Assembly (NCBI GenBank): GCA_041395625.1 | Contig: JAWLAE010000004.1 | Span: 124,001-188,000, forward strand | Direction: 5' to 3' | Length of the DNA stretch: 64,000 nt | Source: CADEED01 sp041395625 | GTDB taxonomy: Bacteria > Pseudomonadota > Gammaproteobacteria > Steroidobacterales > Steroidobacteraceae | Shown: in pieces, positions 41,812 through 51,271 of the stretch | Layout of the letters: every line of letters starts with the position of its first letter | Position numbering within the stretch: position 1 is the stretch's first letter | Translations under genes and position numbers: made by a program | Notes under the pieces: model-generated | Databases searched by the model: none | Told to the model about the DNA's origin: nothing | What the model saw: the letters and a program-made list of their open reading frames with translations, nothing else

Positions 41812-44800
41812 ATGGAATCGATCCCGAGTAGACGACGGCTGTGGCGTCGTGTCGGCTGGGCGGCGCTCGCGGCCGCGGCGCTCGCAGCGACAGCGGTGAT
41901 GCTCGGCCGGGTCGTGGTCGCGCGAGTGCCGCAGCAGCGCGCCGTGATCGAACGATTGTTCGAGCAGCGCACTGGTCTGGAGGTGCGTTTCGCTTCGATG
42001 CGGGTGGGCTGGGGCTGGCGTGGTGTGCGAGCCGTGCTCACGCGCGTGGAACTGGCCGAGCCGCGCGGCCGACGATTCCGTGCCAACGCGCCGGAGGTGC
42101 AGCTGAACCTCGATACCTGGGGCATCTTCCGCGGTGGTGAGCTGTCGTTGGGACGAGTGATCCTGCTGGCACCGGAGATCGAAGTGATCACCGCTCGCGA
42201 GCCGGCCGACGCCGACGGGCCCTCGGCAACAGCAGCACCAGAGGTCCCACGGCGCGACGCTGCGCCATGGCTCGCCCGGCTGGTCGAAACTGTGCGCGCG
42301 ATGCCGCGCGGCCGCTTCGATGTCGAAGCCGGCACGCTGCGTATCGTCGACAGCCGCGCCGGCAGCGCGCGCATCATGAAGGTCAGTCAGCTAGTCGTAC
42401 GCCGCGATGAGGACGCTGTGTCGGGCTACGGTTCGGTACTGTTGCCCGAATTGATCGGGCGCAGTCTGTTCGTCTCGATCGAATTGGATGGCATCAATAC
42501 GCGTCCCGCGGCGGTCACTGGCGAACTGCGAGTCATCGGGCGCCGCCTCGCGCTGGAGGAAATCGCCGGCGGCCGCGGGGCGCAGGGTTTGGTGACGCTC
42601 GATGCCCGGGCGACCGTACAAGCTGGCGCGCTGACCAATGGTCGATGGCAGGCCAATCTGCGGCGCGTGGCTTTTGTGCCAGGTGAGCCGGAACGAGCTT
42701 TAACGACGGTGACCGACTGGCGCTTCGAGCGTATCGACATGTCGGGCCAGCTGCGCCGTGTGTCCGACCGACTGCGCGTCGATGTCGACAACTTCTATGT
42801 CGCACCGACGGCCGGCCCCGGCGCGACCGCGGCGCTTGCGATCGACTTCGACGAGCAGGCGGCAGCGGCGGTCGTGCGTAGTGCCAGGCTGCCGATGCCG
42901 GTGGCGCGTTTTCTGGCGGCCGTCGCCGCGCGAGGAGCACCTCGCGACTGGCCGCTGGAACTCGATCGCACGAGCGGCGAGCTGCAGCAGCTGACGTTGC
43001 GCTGGAGCGATATCGACGCTGCCGAAGCCCGGTTCGACTTCCGGGCCGACGCGCGCGGCCTGACGAGCGCGCTGCCGGGCCTGAAACTGAGCGTATCCGA
43101 CCTGAGCGGCGTGGTGCGCGGCTCGCCGGGCCGCTGGCAGTTCGAGCCGGCCTCGAATCAGCCAGTGACGATCACGCGCGCGGCGGGCCCCGACGATGTT
43201 GAAACAGCCGCGGGTGAGGTGGCCACGCTGGCCGGTCGCGTCACGGTGACCCGCGGCCAAGCCGCTGCGACCAACGTGTTGCTCGAGGATCTGGTCGTGA
43301 CAGCCGCCCGATCTGTCCTACGAATTGCTGGCAGTGTCTCGTTGGCGCCTGCGGGACCAGTCGCGATCGACGCGACTACTGAGCGGGCCGATGCGGTGGC
43401 GACACTCGCTGCCCTCGAGCACCTTGCCCCTGACAGCACGTTGGTGCGGGCCTTGCAGCCGTTGCGTGCTGGGCGGCTCTCGCAGGCGACACTGCACTTG
43501 CGTGGCATTCGGGATGCAGAGGGTGGCGTGGTAGTCGATACCGCGGCTACCAGCCTCGATGCGCAGATCGACGCGCTCGCCTGGGAGGCGAGTGAACTGC
43601 AGGCGCGGTTGCGAGATGCCCGCGGCACACTCGCGCTGGCTGACGGCCGTCTGACGTTCGTGCTGACAGGCGGGCGTGTCGAAGATATCGAGCTCGAGAC
43701 TGCGCGCTTGGAGCTGCCGACTGACGGCCCTGGACGCGCCGTTGTCAGAGCGCGAGCGCCGCTGGAATCCGCGTGGCTGGCGCAGCGCTGGCCGGCGCTC
43801 GCGGCACTGAATGGCCAGGGCGCAGCGCAGTTCGAGCTGCAGACCACCATCGATCCCGGCACAACGACCGCCGGCGTATGGCGAGGAGTCGCGCGTGTCA
43901 TCGATGCCAGCGTGCTGCTCGCCACACCGCTGCCGCCAGTCACGCGGTTGCGAGGAACGCTCGAGTTTGCGGATCGACGCCTGACTAGTTCCACACTCAT
44001 GGGGGGCTGGTTCGGCGGCAGCTTGCAACTGGAGGTGGCGCAGCAAACCGTCGATGAGACGCTACCGACCCTGAATTTGCGGGGCGTGGCAACGGTCGAG
44101 GCGCTCGCCCAATCGCTCGGCATTGCCGACAGTTCGCAGTTGGCGGGCGAGATCACCTGGACTGGGACATTCGAGCCCGCACGCGCCGAGCAGCCGCCCG
44201 TGTTGTTGGTTGAGACGAGTCTCACCGGCTTGACGAGCACCTTGCCGTCACCCTATGCAAAGCCTGCCGGCCGCGCCCTGCCGGTCGCGCTGCAGGTCAG
44301 TCTGGGCGCCGAGGCAGCGGTCTGGGAGCTGAGCGCTAACCAGCGCCGCGTGCTGCGTGCGACAACTGGAGCGGACCAGCTGCAGTTGCAACTGGATCTG
44401 CCCGGTGTAGTGGGTGTGGTCACACGTAACAGTGCTGAACTCGGCGAGTTTGGCGTCGTGCTCGATACGGTCGAGGTCGCTCGTCTGCCAGCGCTGGTGT
44501 CTGCTGCGCGTGCGGTTGCGGCCGCGGCAACTACCCGCGTGGTCGATGTGCGCGTCGCCGCTGCGATGCTCGGCGAGCGGTCGCTCGGCCCAGTACAGGC
44601 GAACCTGCATATCGAACGCGGCGGGGTCGAGCTCGTCAGCGCAAGCTTGCCGCAACTGTGGCGGGAGGGCGATGTGCGCGGCCGGTGTGCGGACATGTGC
44701 CAGTTGAGCTGGCGAGTGGTCGCGGATCCTGCCAAGCCGGTGCTGCAACTGTTAGGTCTGGCGGCGAGCCTGGACGCCAAGCGATTCACGACCGACGGCA

Positions 44801-45327
44801 AGCTGACATGGCCGGCCGAGCAGACACCGGGAGTCGCCACGATGACTGGTGAGGTTGCGGCGACGGTGCTCGATGGTCTGATCGTCGCGCAGCCAGTTGC
44901 GACGGCACCCATGGCGTGGCTGGCACCAGCTATTGTCAGCAGCGCCGACCTGGCGGCCGCCACGGTCGACATTGCGGACTTCAGCTCGCTGGCCAGCGCG
45001 CTGTCCGTCGACGCTGGTAGCGCGACGCTTGATCGCTGGGTACTGCGAGGTGCGCAGGGCGAGCTGGCCGCCCGGGGTCGCATCGATCTCGTCAGGCGCG
45101 AGTACGATCTCGATCTCGACTGGCAGCCGCTCGCCGGCGCACCATCCGAGGCCGGTGATACGGCCGAGCGCTCACGGCTGGCCGCCGCCTGGGCGGCGCT
45201 GCGCAGTCGCTTGCAGCGCGACGCCCAGCTGGCGGCGCCATCTCCAGCCAGCCTTCCGCCAATGGCGTTTCGTATGGTGGGTCCGTGGGACGCGCCGCTA
45301 CTGGCCCGTCTGCCTACCGGAGAGTGA
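41812..45327 (+). CDS. yhdP: YhdP-family AsmA-like phospholipid transport protein
   Basis: This 1171-residue protein has a single N-terminal membrane helix (about 17-36). A long beta-rich AsmA/DUF3971-type periplasmic body follows, with repeated leucine/valine strand patterns, ending in a short charged tail. YhdP-type proteins bridge inner and outer membranes and help move phospholipids outward. It starts two bases after rng and precedes nit and tldD, the same order as in E. coli apart from nit. It is slightly shorter than E. coli YhdP. Confidence 0.88.
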   Translation: MESIPSRRRLWRRVGWAALAAAALAATAVMLGRVVVARVPQQRAVIERLFEQRTGLEVRFASMRVGWGWRGVRAVLTRVELAEPRGRRFRANAPEVQLNLDTWGIFRGGELSLGRVILLAPEIEVITAREPADADGPSATAAPEVPRRDAAPWLARLVETVRAMPRGRFDVEAGTLRIVDSRAGSARIMKVSQLVVRRDEDAVSGYGSVLLPELIGRSLFVSIELDGINTRPAAVTGELRVIGRRLALEEIAGGRGAQGLVTLDARATVQAGALTNGRWQANLRRVAFVPGEPERALTTVTDWRFERIDMSGQLRRVSDRLRVDVDNFYVAPTAGPGATAALAIDFDEQAAAAVVRSARLPMPVARFLAAVAARGAPRDWPLELDRTSGELQQLTLRWSDIDAAEARFDFRADARGLTSALPGLKLSVSDLSGVVRGSPGRWQFEPASNQPVTITRAAGPDDVETAAGEVATLAGRVTVTRGQAAATNVLLEDLVVTAARSVLRIAGSVSLAPAGPVAIDATTERADAVATLAALEHLAPDSTLVRALQPLRAGRLSQATLHLRGIRDAEGGVVVDTAATSLDAQIDALAWEASELQARLRDARGTLALADGRLTFVLTGGRVEDIELETARLELPTDGPGRAVVRARAPLESAWLAQRWPALAALNGQGAAQFELQTTIDPGTTTAGVWRGVARVIDASVLLATPLPPVTRLRGTLEFADRRLTSSTLMGGWFGGSLQLEVAQQTVDETLPTLNLRGVATVEALAQSLGIADSSQLAGEITWTGTFEPARAEQPPVLLVETSLTGLTSTLPSPYAKPAGRALPVALQVSLGAEAAVWELSANQRRVLRATTGADQLQLQLDLPGVVGVVTRNSAELGEFGVVLDTVEVARLPALVSAARAVAAAATTRVVDVRVAAAMLGERSLGPVQANLHIERGGVELVSASLPQLWREGDVRGRCADMCQLSWRVVADPAKPVLQLLGLAASLDAKRFTTDGKLTWPAEQTPGVATMTGEVAATVLDGLIVAQPVATAPMAWLAPAIVSSADLAAATVDIADFSSLASALSVDAGSATLDRWVLRGAQGELAARGRIDLVRREYDLDLDWQPLAGAPSEAGDTAERSRLAAAWAALRSRLQRDAQLAAPSPASLPPMAFRMVGPWDAPLLARLPTGE

Positions 45328-45330
45328 GCA

Positions 45331-46146
45331 ATGAATCGCGTGGCTGCCATTCAAATGACGAGTGGGCCGGATGTCGCCGCCAACCTTGCGGTTGCGCGGC
45401 GGTTGTTGGGGGATGCGCAGCAGGCAGGCGCGGTGCTCGCAGCGTTGCCTGAGAACTTCGCCTTCCTCGGCATCAACGACGTCGACAAGCGTGCCGTGGC
45501 CGAGGCTGACGGCAATGGCTTGATTCAGGATTTCCTGGCATCCACCGCGCGCGATCTCAGGCTGTGGGTCGTCGGTGGCACGGTGCCGCTACGCGTGGCG
45601 GAGGCGGCGGATGGCCGTGTGGCAGCGGCGTCGTTGGTGTTCGACGCGACCGGGCAGCGTGTCGCGCGCTACGACAAGATCCATTTGTTCGACGTCGATT
45701 TGCAGACCGCTGGCGAACGCTATGGCGAATCCAGGCATGTTGCGCCCGGCAGCCAGCCGCAGTTGGTCGACACGCCGGCCGGCAAGCTCGGTTTGGCCGT
45801 CTGTTATGACATCCGCTTTCCCGAATTGTTTCGTCTGCTGTCGCGGCGCGGGGCCGACCTGTTCGTGCTCCCGTCCGCATTTACGGTGCCAACGGGTCAA
45901 GCACATTGGGAGATTCTGCTGCGTGCGCGGGCGATCGAGAATCTCGCGGCCATGATAGCGCCCGCCCAGTGGGGTACGCATCCGGGCGGCCGCAAGACCC
46001 ACGGCGATTCGATGATCGTCGATCACTGGGGGCGTGTTCTGGCGCGTCTCCCGAGCGGCACGGGGGCGATCGTCGCGGATCTGGACCTGATCGAGCAGTC
46101 CGCCCGTCGTATCGCGTTCCCGTCGCTTGAACACCGTGTGCTTTGA
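45331..46146 (+). CDS. nitrilase-family amidase (deaminated glutathione amidase-like)
   Basis: This 271-residue carbon-nitrogen hydrolase has the Glu-Lys-Cys triad in LPENFAF (about 42), YDKIHLFD (about 112) and AVCYDIRFPE (about 150). DIRFPELFR and the AQWGTHPGGRKTHGDS segment point to the Nit1/YbeM branch, which repairs deaminated glutathione. It lies three bases after yhdP and 15 before tldD. Confidence 0.92.
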   Translation: MNRVAAIQMTSGPDVAANLAVARRLLGDAQQAGAVLAALPENFAFLGINDVDKRAVAEADGNGLIQDFLASTARDLRLWVVGGTVPLRVAEAADGRVAAASLVFDATGQRVARYDKIHLFDVDLQTAGERYGESRHVAPGSQPQLVDTPAGKLGLAVCYDIRFPELFRLLSRRGADLFVLPSAFTVPTGQAHWEILLRARAIENLAAMIAPAQWGTHPGGRKTHGDSMIVDHWGRVLARLPSGTGAIVADLDLIEQSARRIAFPSLEHRVL

Positions 46147-46161
46147 CCCCACAGTAGTCCG

Positions 46162-47631
46162 ATGACAATTACGACCGCCGCGCCCGTTGCCACCCCCGAT
46201 TCACTCGCCATTGCCCAGGATCTGATCCTCAAGCCGGGTGGCCTCGATCTCGAGCGCATTCAGAGTGTGCTCGGCGACGTAACGTCCTCGACTGTAGATT
46301 CTGCCGACATCTACTTCCAGTTGTCGCGTGAAGAGAGCTGGGCGCTCGAGGACGGCATCGTCAAGGACGGCAGCGCCAGCATCGAGCAGGGCGTCGGGGT
46401 GCGGGCGCTGGCCGGCGAGAAGACCGGTTTTGCCTACTCCGACGAGATCGTCCTGCCGGCGTTGCAGGAGGCGTCGCGCGCCGCGCGCGCCATCGCCCGC
46501 AGTGGTCAGGAGTTGGGAGCCCGGACGCTGCAGCCGGCCACTGGCCATCGGTTGTACCTGCCCGCTGATCCACTGGTTAGTATGGCGGACGACGCCAAGG
46601 TGGGTTGGCTGATGCGTGTCGATCGCGAGACGCGCAAGCTCGACCCCCGCGTCATCCAGGTGATGGCGAGTGTCTCCGCAGTGCATGAAGTCGTGCTGGT
46701 GGCGGCCAGCGACGGCACACTCGCCGGCGACGTGCGGCCGCTCGTGCGCATGAATGTCAGCGTGATCGTCGAGCACAATGGCCGGCGTGAAACGGGTTAT
46801 GCCGGGGCCGGTGGGCGCATATCGCTCGCCGAACTGGTTGCCGGCGATCGACCACTGCGGCTGGGCCAGGAGGCTGTTAGGCAGGCACTTGTAAACCTCG
46901 AGGCGATACCTGCACCCGCCGGGGCGATGACAGTGGTGCTGGCGCCGGGTTGGCCGGGCATATTGCTGCACGAAGCCATCGGTCACGGACTCGAGGGCGA
47001 CTTCAATCGCAAGGGCACGTCAGCCTTTGCCAACCGGATCGGCGAGCGCGTCGCGTCGCCCGAGTGCACGGTGGTCGACGACGGCACGTTGTCGCAGCGC
47101 CGCGGTTCGCTCAATGTGGACGATGAGGGCACACCCACGCGCTGCACCACCTTGATCGAAAACGGAATTCTCAAAGGCTACCTGCAGGACAAGCTCAATG
47201 CGCGCTTGATGGGTGTTGCCGCAACCGGCAATGGCCGGCGTGAGTCCTTCGCGCACATGACCTTGCCGCGCATGACCAATACCTACATGCGCCCGGGCCG
47301 GCATACGCACGACGAGATCATCGCGTCGGTCGATCGGGGTGTCTATGCGGCGAACTTCGGCGGCGGCCAGGTCGATATCACCTCGGGCAAGTTCGTGTTT
47401 TCCGCCAGCGAGGCCTATCTGATCGAAAACGGGCGCATCGGCGCACCGATCAAGGGCGCAACCCTCATCGGCAACGGCCCGGATGTGCTGACCCGAGTTG
47501 CGATGGTCGGCGACGACCTGAAGCTCGACGACGGGGTCGGCACCTGTGGCAAGGATGGTCAGAGCGTGCCGGTGGGCGTCGGTCAACCGACCGTTCGTAT
47601 CGATGGTCTGACCGTGGGCGGAACGGGCTGA
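46162..47631 (+). CDS. tldD: metalloprotease TldD
   Basis: This 489-residue catalytic subunit of the TldD/TldE (PmbA) protease processes unfolded peptides and some RiPP precursors. The zinc motif HEAIGHGLEGD (HExxxH) is at residue 270, with DDEGTPTRCTTLIENG and the C-terminal IKGATLIGNGPDVL segment also typical. Its partner PmbA is encoded about 3.6 kb further on. No RiPP precursor gene is evident nearby. Confidence 0.96.
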   Translation: MTITTAAPVATPDSLAIAQDLILKPGGLDLERIQSVLGDVTSSTVDSADIYFQLSREESWALEDGIVKDGSASIEQGVGVRALAGEKTGFAYSDEIVLPALQEASRAARAIARSGQELGARTLQPATGHRLYLPADPLVSMADDAKVGWLMRVDRETRKLDPRVIQVMASVSAVHEVVLVAASDGTLAGDVRPLVRMNVSVIVEHNGRRETGYAGAGGRISLAELVAGDRPLRLGQEAVRQALVNLEAIPAPAGAMTVVLAPGWPGILLHEAIGHGLEGDFNRKGTSAFANRIGERVASPECTVVDDGTLSQRRGSLNVDDEGTPTRCTTLIENGILKGYLQDKLNARLMGVAATGNGRRESFAHMTLPRMTNTYMRPGRHTHDEIIASVDRGVYAANFGGGQVDITSGKFVFSASEAYLIENGRIGAPIKGATLIGNGPDVLTRVAMVGDDLKLDDGVGTCGKDGQSVPVGVGQPTVRIDGLTVGGTG

Positions 47632-47636
47632 CTACA

Positions 47637-47658
47637 GCCTGTTCGTGCGTGAACAGGC
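47637..47658. terminator. hairpin between convergent tldD and AAA-FHA genes
   Basis: GCCTGTTC and GAACAGGC form a perfect eight-base stem around a six-base loop, beginning six bases after the tldD stop. There is no T-run, so it may be a weak or Rho-assisted terminator. Confidence 0.45.
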
Positions 47659-47791
47659 GCGAAATGCGCTGCCGATCAGTCTCACCGCCGCGGCATACTG
47701 CGACTCGCGCGGTCCGGTCGGAATGCCGGTGCGGGAGCGGCAGCGCTCCGCGCAGCAAAGGGATTCGCACCGCGTCGTTGGCTGCAGCGGG

Positions 47792-49033
47792 TCAGTCGGT
47801 GTCTTCGTCGGCCGTCTGGGCATTTGGGATCGTATCGATCACGGCCTTGTCGCCCGAGATGCGTTCGTCGGCGTACAGCAGTTCGTGCTGCCCGATTGTG
47901 ATGACATCGCCGTTGCGCAGCGTCTGGCGGCGCACGCGTCGACCTCGCATATGAATGCCATTGGTGCTGTTCAGGTCCTCGATCACCGTCGAGTGCTCGG
48001 TGGTCAGCAATTGGCAGTGATGCCGGCTGACGAAGCGGCTGTCGATCTGCACGTCGTTGTCGGTGGTACGTCCGACGACGCGCCGGCCGACTCTGAGCGG
48101 CGTTTCGGAGATCGTCTGACCGTTGACGCGTAGCAGCACCCGCGCATACACACGACCGCCGGGTTGTATGCCCTCGGCTACGGTACCGCTGGAATGGGAC
48201 GACAGCGTGTGGGTGCGGGCGGCGAACTCGACCCATTGCAGCTCGGCAATCGCGGTCTGCAATTCGTGCGGTCCGACGGTGGCCGTATCAGTCGAGAAGG
48301 CTGCCATCATCGCGGTGTCACACAGCGTATTGATCAACCGCGGCACGCCGCCGGTGTAACGGAAGATTTCCGGCAGCAGGTGCGGTTCGAATATCGTCCG
48401 CCCTTCGGCGCCGGCCACCTCGAGGCGATGGCGGATATAGCCCTTCATGTCCTCGAGCGTCAGCGCGCTCAAGTGAAAGCGCAGCCGCACTCGCTGCGCA
48501 AGCTGAATGAGTTCCGCTGAATCGAGTTTCTCGTTCAATTCCGGCTGGCCCGCCAGGATGATTCGCAGCACCTTTTCCTTGGTCGACTCGATGCCCGACA
48601 TCAGGCGGATTTCTTCGAGCACCTTGAGTGACAGGTTCTGTGCCTCGTCGACGATCAGCAGCACTTTGCGTCCGGCGGCGTACTGCTCGATCAAGAACGT
48701 GTTGATCGTCGAGATCAGTTCCGCCTTCTTCATCTTGAAAGGCGAGAACCCGAATTGCACGAGGATCGATTGCAGGAACTCGACTGCCGAGACCTGCGTC
48801 TGGTTCACTTGCGCGACCACCACGTCGGAATCGAGTGTCTGTAGGAAGGTCTCGATGACGGTCGTCTTGCCGGCGCCGATCTCGCCCGTGATCACGACGA
48901 AGCCGTCGGTGAACATCACGGTCGACTCCATGTACGCCTTGGCACGCGAGTGCGCTGCCGACAGATACAGGAACTGGGGGTCGGGGCTCAGCCGGAACGG
49001 CAGTTCCTGCAGTTTGAAGTGTTCGAGATACAT
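47792..49033 (-). CDS. AAA ATPase (ExeA/GspA-like) fused to FHA domain
   Basis: This is a 413-residue protein. The N-terminal ExeA/GspA-type AAA domain (about 1-270) starts MYLEHFKLQELPFRLSPDP, with Walker A TGEIGAGKTT near 50 and Walker B LLIVDEAQN near 127. The C-terminal FHA domain (about 300-395) has GRTTDNDVQIDSRFVSRHH and LNSTNGIHMRG, which binds phosphothreonine. No transmembrane helix follows the AAA part, unlike GspA. It may couple ATPase remodelling to phospho-signalling or secretion. The function is not established. Confidence 0.83.
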   Translation of the reverse strand: MYLEHFKLQELPFRLSPDPQFLYLSAAHSRAKAYMESTVMFTDGFVVITGEIGAGKTTVIETFLQTLDSDVVVAQVNQTQVSAVEFLQSILVQFGFSPFKMKKAELISTINTFLIEQYAAGRKVLLIVDEAQNLSLKVLEEIRLMSGIESTKEKVLRIILAGQPELNEKLDSAELIQLAQRVRLRFHLSALTLEDMKGYIRHRLEVAGAEGRTIFEPHLLPEIFRYTGGVPRLINTLCDTAMMAAFSTDTATVGPHELQTAIAELQWVEFAARTHTLSSHSSGTVAEGIQPGGRVYARVLLRVNGQTISETPLRVGRRVVGRTTDNDVQIDSRFVSRHHCQLLTTEHSTVIEDLNSTNGIHMRGRRVRRQTLRNGDVITIGQHELLYADERISGDKAVIDTIPNAQTADEDTD

Positions 49034-49041
49034 CGTAGGGG

Positions 49042-49047
49042 ATGATA
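49042..49047 (-). promoter_or_regulatory. -10-like hexamer close to AAA-FHA start codon
   Basis: Read on the minus strand, TATCAT ends eight bases before the ATG at 49033. That leaves a leader of only one or two nucleotides if used. No Shine-Dalgarno sequence is visible. Confidence 0.35.
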
Positions 49048-49103
49048 TTACGGCAATTGCAGCGGTGCCCGCGCCTCACGCCGCAGCGCTCGGCCGCGCC
49101 TGT

Positions 49104-50210
49104 TCATCGAAACGAGACCCAGGTCTCGCGATCGACGACCTTGAGCAAGGCTCGGGCGATCCGGTCGCGTTGGGCGGCCGCCTCGGCAACGACGGTTATG
49201 TGACCGAGTTTGCGGCCCGGGCGGGCGCTTTTCCCATAGTCGTGCCAGTGCACACCCGCGCGCGACAGTGCGTCGCCGGGTGCGGGCAGGGTGCCTATCA
49301 GGTTGATCATCGCGCTGTGGCCACGCGCGCTCGTGCTGCCGAGCGGCAAACCGACGATTGCGCGCAGGTGATTCTCAAACTGGCTCGTTACCGCGCCTTC
49401 GATCGTCCAATGCCCGGAGTTGTGCACGCGCGGCGCGATTTCGTTTGCGATCAGCTCACCATCCTGCACGAAGAACTCGATCGTTAGTACCCCGACATAG
49501 TTGAAATGCTGCAAGACGCGCCGCAGCGCGGCATTGGCGCGGCGCGTGAGCGCCGGTGCGCCAAATGGCGCCCGGGTAAGGCGCAGGATGCCGTCGCGAT
49601 GGACATTGCAATTGAGCGGATAGATGGCGATCTCGCCGTCCCGGGCCCGCACGCCGATCACCGACACTTCATGGTCGAAGCGCACGAGGTTTTCGTACAG
49701 GCAGGGGGCCGCGCCGACGGCCGTCCAGGCGCGCTCGATGTCGGCGGACGTACGCAACACGAACTGACCCTTGCCGTCGTAACCCAGACGTCGAGTCTTG
49801 AGTACGCCGGGCAGGCCGATTCCGGCAACGGCTTTTTGCAGCTGGCGCAAGGAATCGACGGGCGCGAATCTCGTGGTTGGGATCGCGAGCTTCTCGAACA
49901 GCCGCTTTTCGCTCAATCGGTCTTGCGCTGCTGCCAGCGCCCGCAGCGGGGGGTAGACGCGCGTCGTGCGCACGAGAGGCTGCAATGCCGTGACCGGCAC
50001 GTTCTCCCAATCGAAGGTGACGACATCACACTGGCGTGCCAATTTGGCTAACAACCGCGGTGCTGCCAGATCGCCGCACAGTATCGGTGCGACCTGGCCG
50101 CCGGGCGAGTCGGCGCTGCGATCGATGAACAAAAAGTCGAGCCCCAGGGGGTAACCCGCCAGCGCCAGCATCCGCCCGAGCTGGCCCGCTCCGACGATAC
50201 CAACGGTCAT
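49104..50210 (-). CDS. purK: 5-(carboxyamino)imidazole ribonucleotide synthase
   Basis: This 368-residue ATP-grasp enzyme makes N5-CAIR from AIR, bicarbonate and ATP in purine synthesis. It starts MTVGIVGAGQLGRMLALAG, the PurK hallmark, with LKTRRLGYDGKGQFV near 140 and NEIAPRVHNSGHWTIEGA near 265. Its start overlaps the purE stop (ATGA), giving a purE-purK operon on the minus strand. Confidence 0.96.
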   Translation of the reverse strand: MTVGIVGAGQLGRMLALAGYPLGLDFLFIDRSADSPGGQVAPILCGDLAAPRLLAKLARQCDVVTFDWENVPVTALQPLVRTTRVYPPLRALAAAQDRLSEKRLFEKLAIPTTRFAPVDSLRQLQKAVAGIGLPGVLKTRRLGYDGKGQFVLRTSADIERAWTAVGAAPCLYENLVRFDHEVSVIGVRARDGEIAIYPLNCNVHRDGILRLTRAPFGAPALTRRANAALRRVLQHFNYVGVLTIEFFVQDGELIANEIAPRVHNSGHWTIEGAVTSQFENHLRAIVGLPLGSTSARGHSAMINLIGTLPAPGDALSRAGVHWHDYGKSARPGRKLGHITVVAEAAAQRDRIARALLKVVDRETWVSFR

Positions 50211-50707
50211 GTTCGCGGCAGGCTGCTGGGATCGGCGCTGGCCAATACTTTGTCGGTCTGCTGCTGGCGATAGGTCGACAGGGCCGAGTCGATCGCCGGG
50301 TACTTGTTAGCGAGTATGGCCGCAGCCGCCAAGGCGGCGTTGACGGCACCCGCCGCGCCAATGGCGAACGTGGCTACCGGTACACCAGCCGGCATCTGTA
50401 CGATCGACAGCAGTGAGTCGAGTCCATTGAGCGACTTCGACTGCACCGGTACGCCAAGTACCGGCAGCGTGGTCTTCGCAGCCGTCATTCCCGGCAGATG
50501 CGCGGCACCGCCAGCGCCTGCGATGATCACTTCGATACCGCGCTGTTTCGCGCTGCCGGCGTACTCGAACAGCAGATCCGGTGTGCGGTGCGCGGACACG
50601 ACGCGGGTCTCATGCGCGATGCCAAGCTTGCCGAGCGTCTCGGCGGCCGATTGCATCGTCGCCCAGTCGGACGTCGAGCCCATGATGATGCCCACTAACG
50701 GCTGCAT
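50207..50707 (-). CDS. purE: N5-CAIR mutase
   Basis: This 166-residue enzyme converts N5-CAIR to CAIR. Class I PurE motifs are GIIMGSTSDWATM near the start, SAHRTPD near 41 and GAGGAAHLPGMTAA near 67. It is upstream of, and overlaps, purK. The start has no Shine-Dalgarno sequence; a -10-like TAGAAT lies six bases before it. Confidence 0.97.
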   Translation of the reverse strand: MQPLVGIIMGSTSDWATMQSAAETLGKLGIAHETRVVSAHRTPDLLFEYAGSAKQRGIEVIIAGAGGAAHLPGMTAAKTTLPVLGVPVQSKSLNGLDSLLSIVQMPAGVPVATFAIGAAGAVNAALAAAAILANKYPAIDSALSTYRQQQTDKVLASADPSSLPRT

Positions 50708-50713
50708 CGAACC

Positions 50714-50719
50714 ATTCTA
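50714..50719 (-). promoter_or_regulatory. -10-like hexamer, leaderless start for purE
   Basis: TAGAAT on the minus strand is separated by exactly six bases from ATG 50707, so transcription should begin at the A of the start codon. No Shine-Dalgarno and no clear -35 are seen. Confidence 0.45.
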
Positions 50720-50744
50720 ACACGCAAGATCGGCCCGCCGGGCG

Positions 50745-51257
50745 TCACCTGTCAGATGGCGCGACGAGCAGGGCCCGCAGGCTGCGAAACAGCTCGCGGC
50801 TGGCGCGACTGCGTTCTGCCTCCGGTGCATGCACGTTGCGAGATCGGTCGATCAGCGATGCGAGCTCTTGTTCCGGCAGTCCCGGGTGCTCGGCTGCGAG
50901 CACGCGCAGCCCACCGACACCCTCGTGGACCAGTCGATCGCGCCACGCTTCCACCTGTTTGTGCTGCCGAGCCAGTTCGAGCGAGATGCGATGACGGGCG
51001 GCCAGGGTCGCCTCGATCGCGGTGCTGTCGATCGAACGCATCAGCTTGCCGATGTACTGGCGCTGACGCGCACGACCACCATGGCTCGGAATGCGCTGTG
51101 CAAGGTCGATCGCATCGCGCAGGGTCTCGGGCAACGACAAAGCGTCGAGTTCCTCCGGTTGGAGGGCGATCAAGCGCTCGCCGAGCTGCTGGGCATCCTG
51201 GGCGTCGCGCTTGCGCGCGCTCTTGCTCGGCTTTTCTGCTGTGTCGTCGTGAGGCAC
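50745..51257 (-). CDS. yjgA: ribosome biogenesis factor YjgA/DarP
   Basis: This 170-residue charged helical protein (DUF615) associates with 50S precursors. It has KPSKSARKRDAQDAQQLGERL at the N-terminus, GRARQRQYIGKLMR near 62 and a helical C-terminus (SRELFRSLR). The start is GTG 51257, 14 bases from the divergent pmbA ATG. The yjgA/pmbA divergent pair is conserved in Gammaproteobacteria. Confidence 0.92.
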   Translation of the reverse strand: MPHDDTAEKPSKSARKRDAQDAQQLGERLIALQPEELDALSLPETLRDAIDLAQRIPSHGGRARQRQYIGKLMRSIDSTAIEATLAARHRISLELARQHKQVEAWRDRLVHEGVGGLRVLAAEHPGLPEQELASLIDRSRNVHAPEAERSRASRELFRSLRALLVAPSDR

Positions 51258-51259
51258 AG

Positions 51260-51265
51260 TACAAT
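51260..51265 (+). promoter_or_regulatory. -10-like hexamer, leaderless start for pmbA
   Basis: TACAAT is followed by exactly six bases and then the pmbA ATG (51272), with no Shine-Dalgarno sequence. The minus strand carries CAGAAT six bases before the yjgA GTG, so the two divergent starts may share overlapping -10 elements. Confidence 0.45.
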
Positions 51266-51271
51266 TCTGCC

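Noticed and set aside
43158..44240. Long Ser/Thr/Arg-rich minus-strand ORF inside yhdP
   Set aside because: Antisense shadow of a GC-rich gene, with low-complexity composition.
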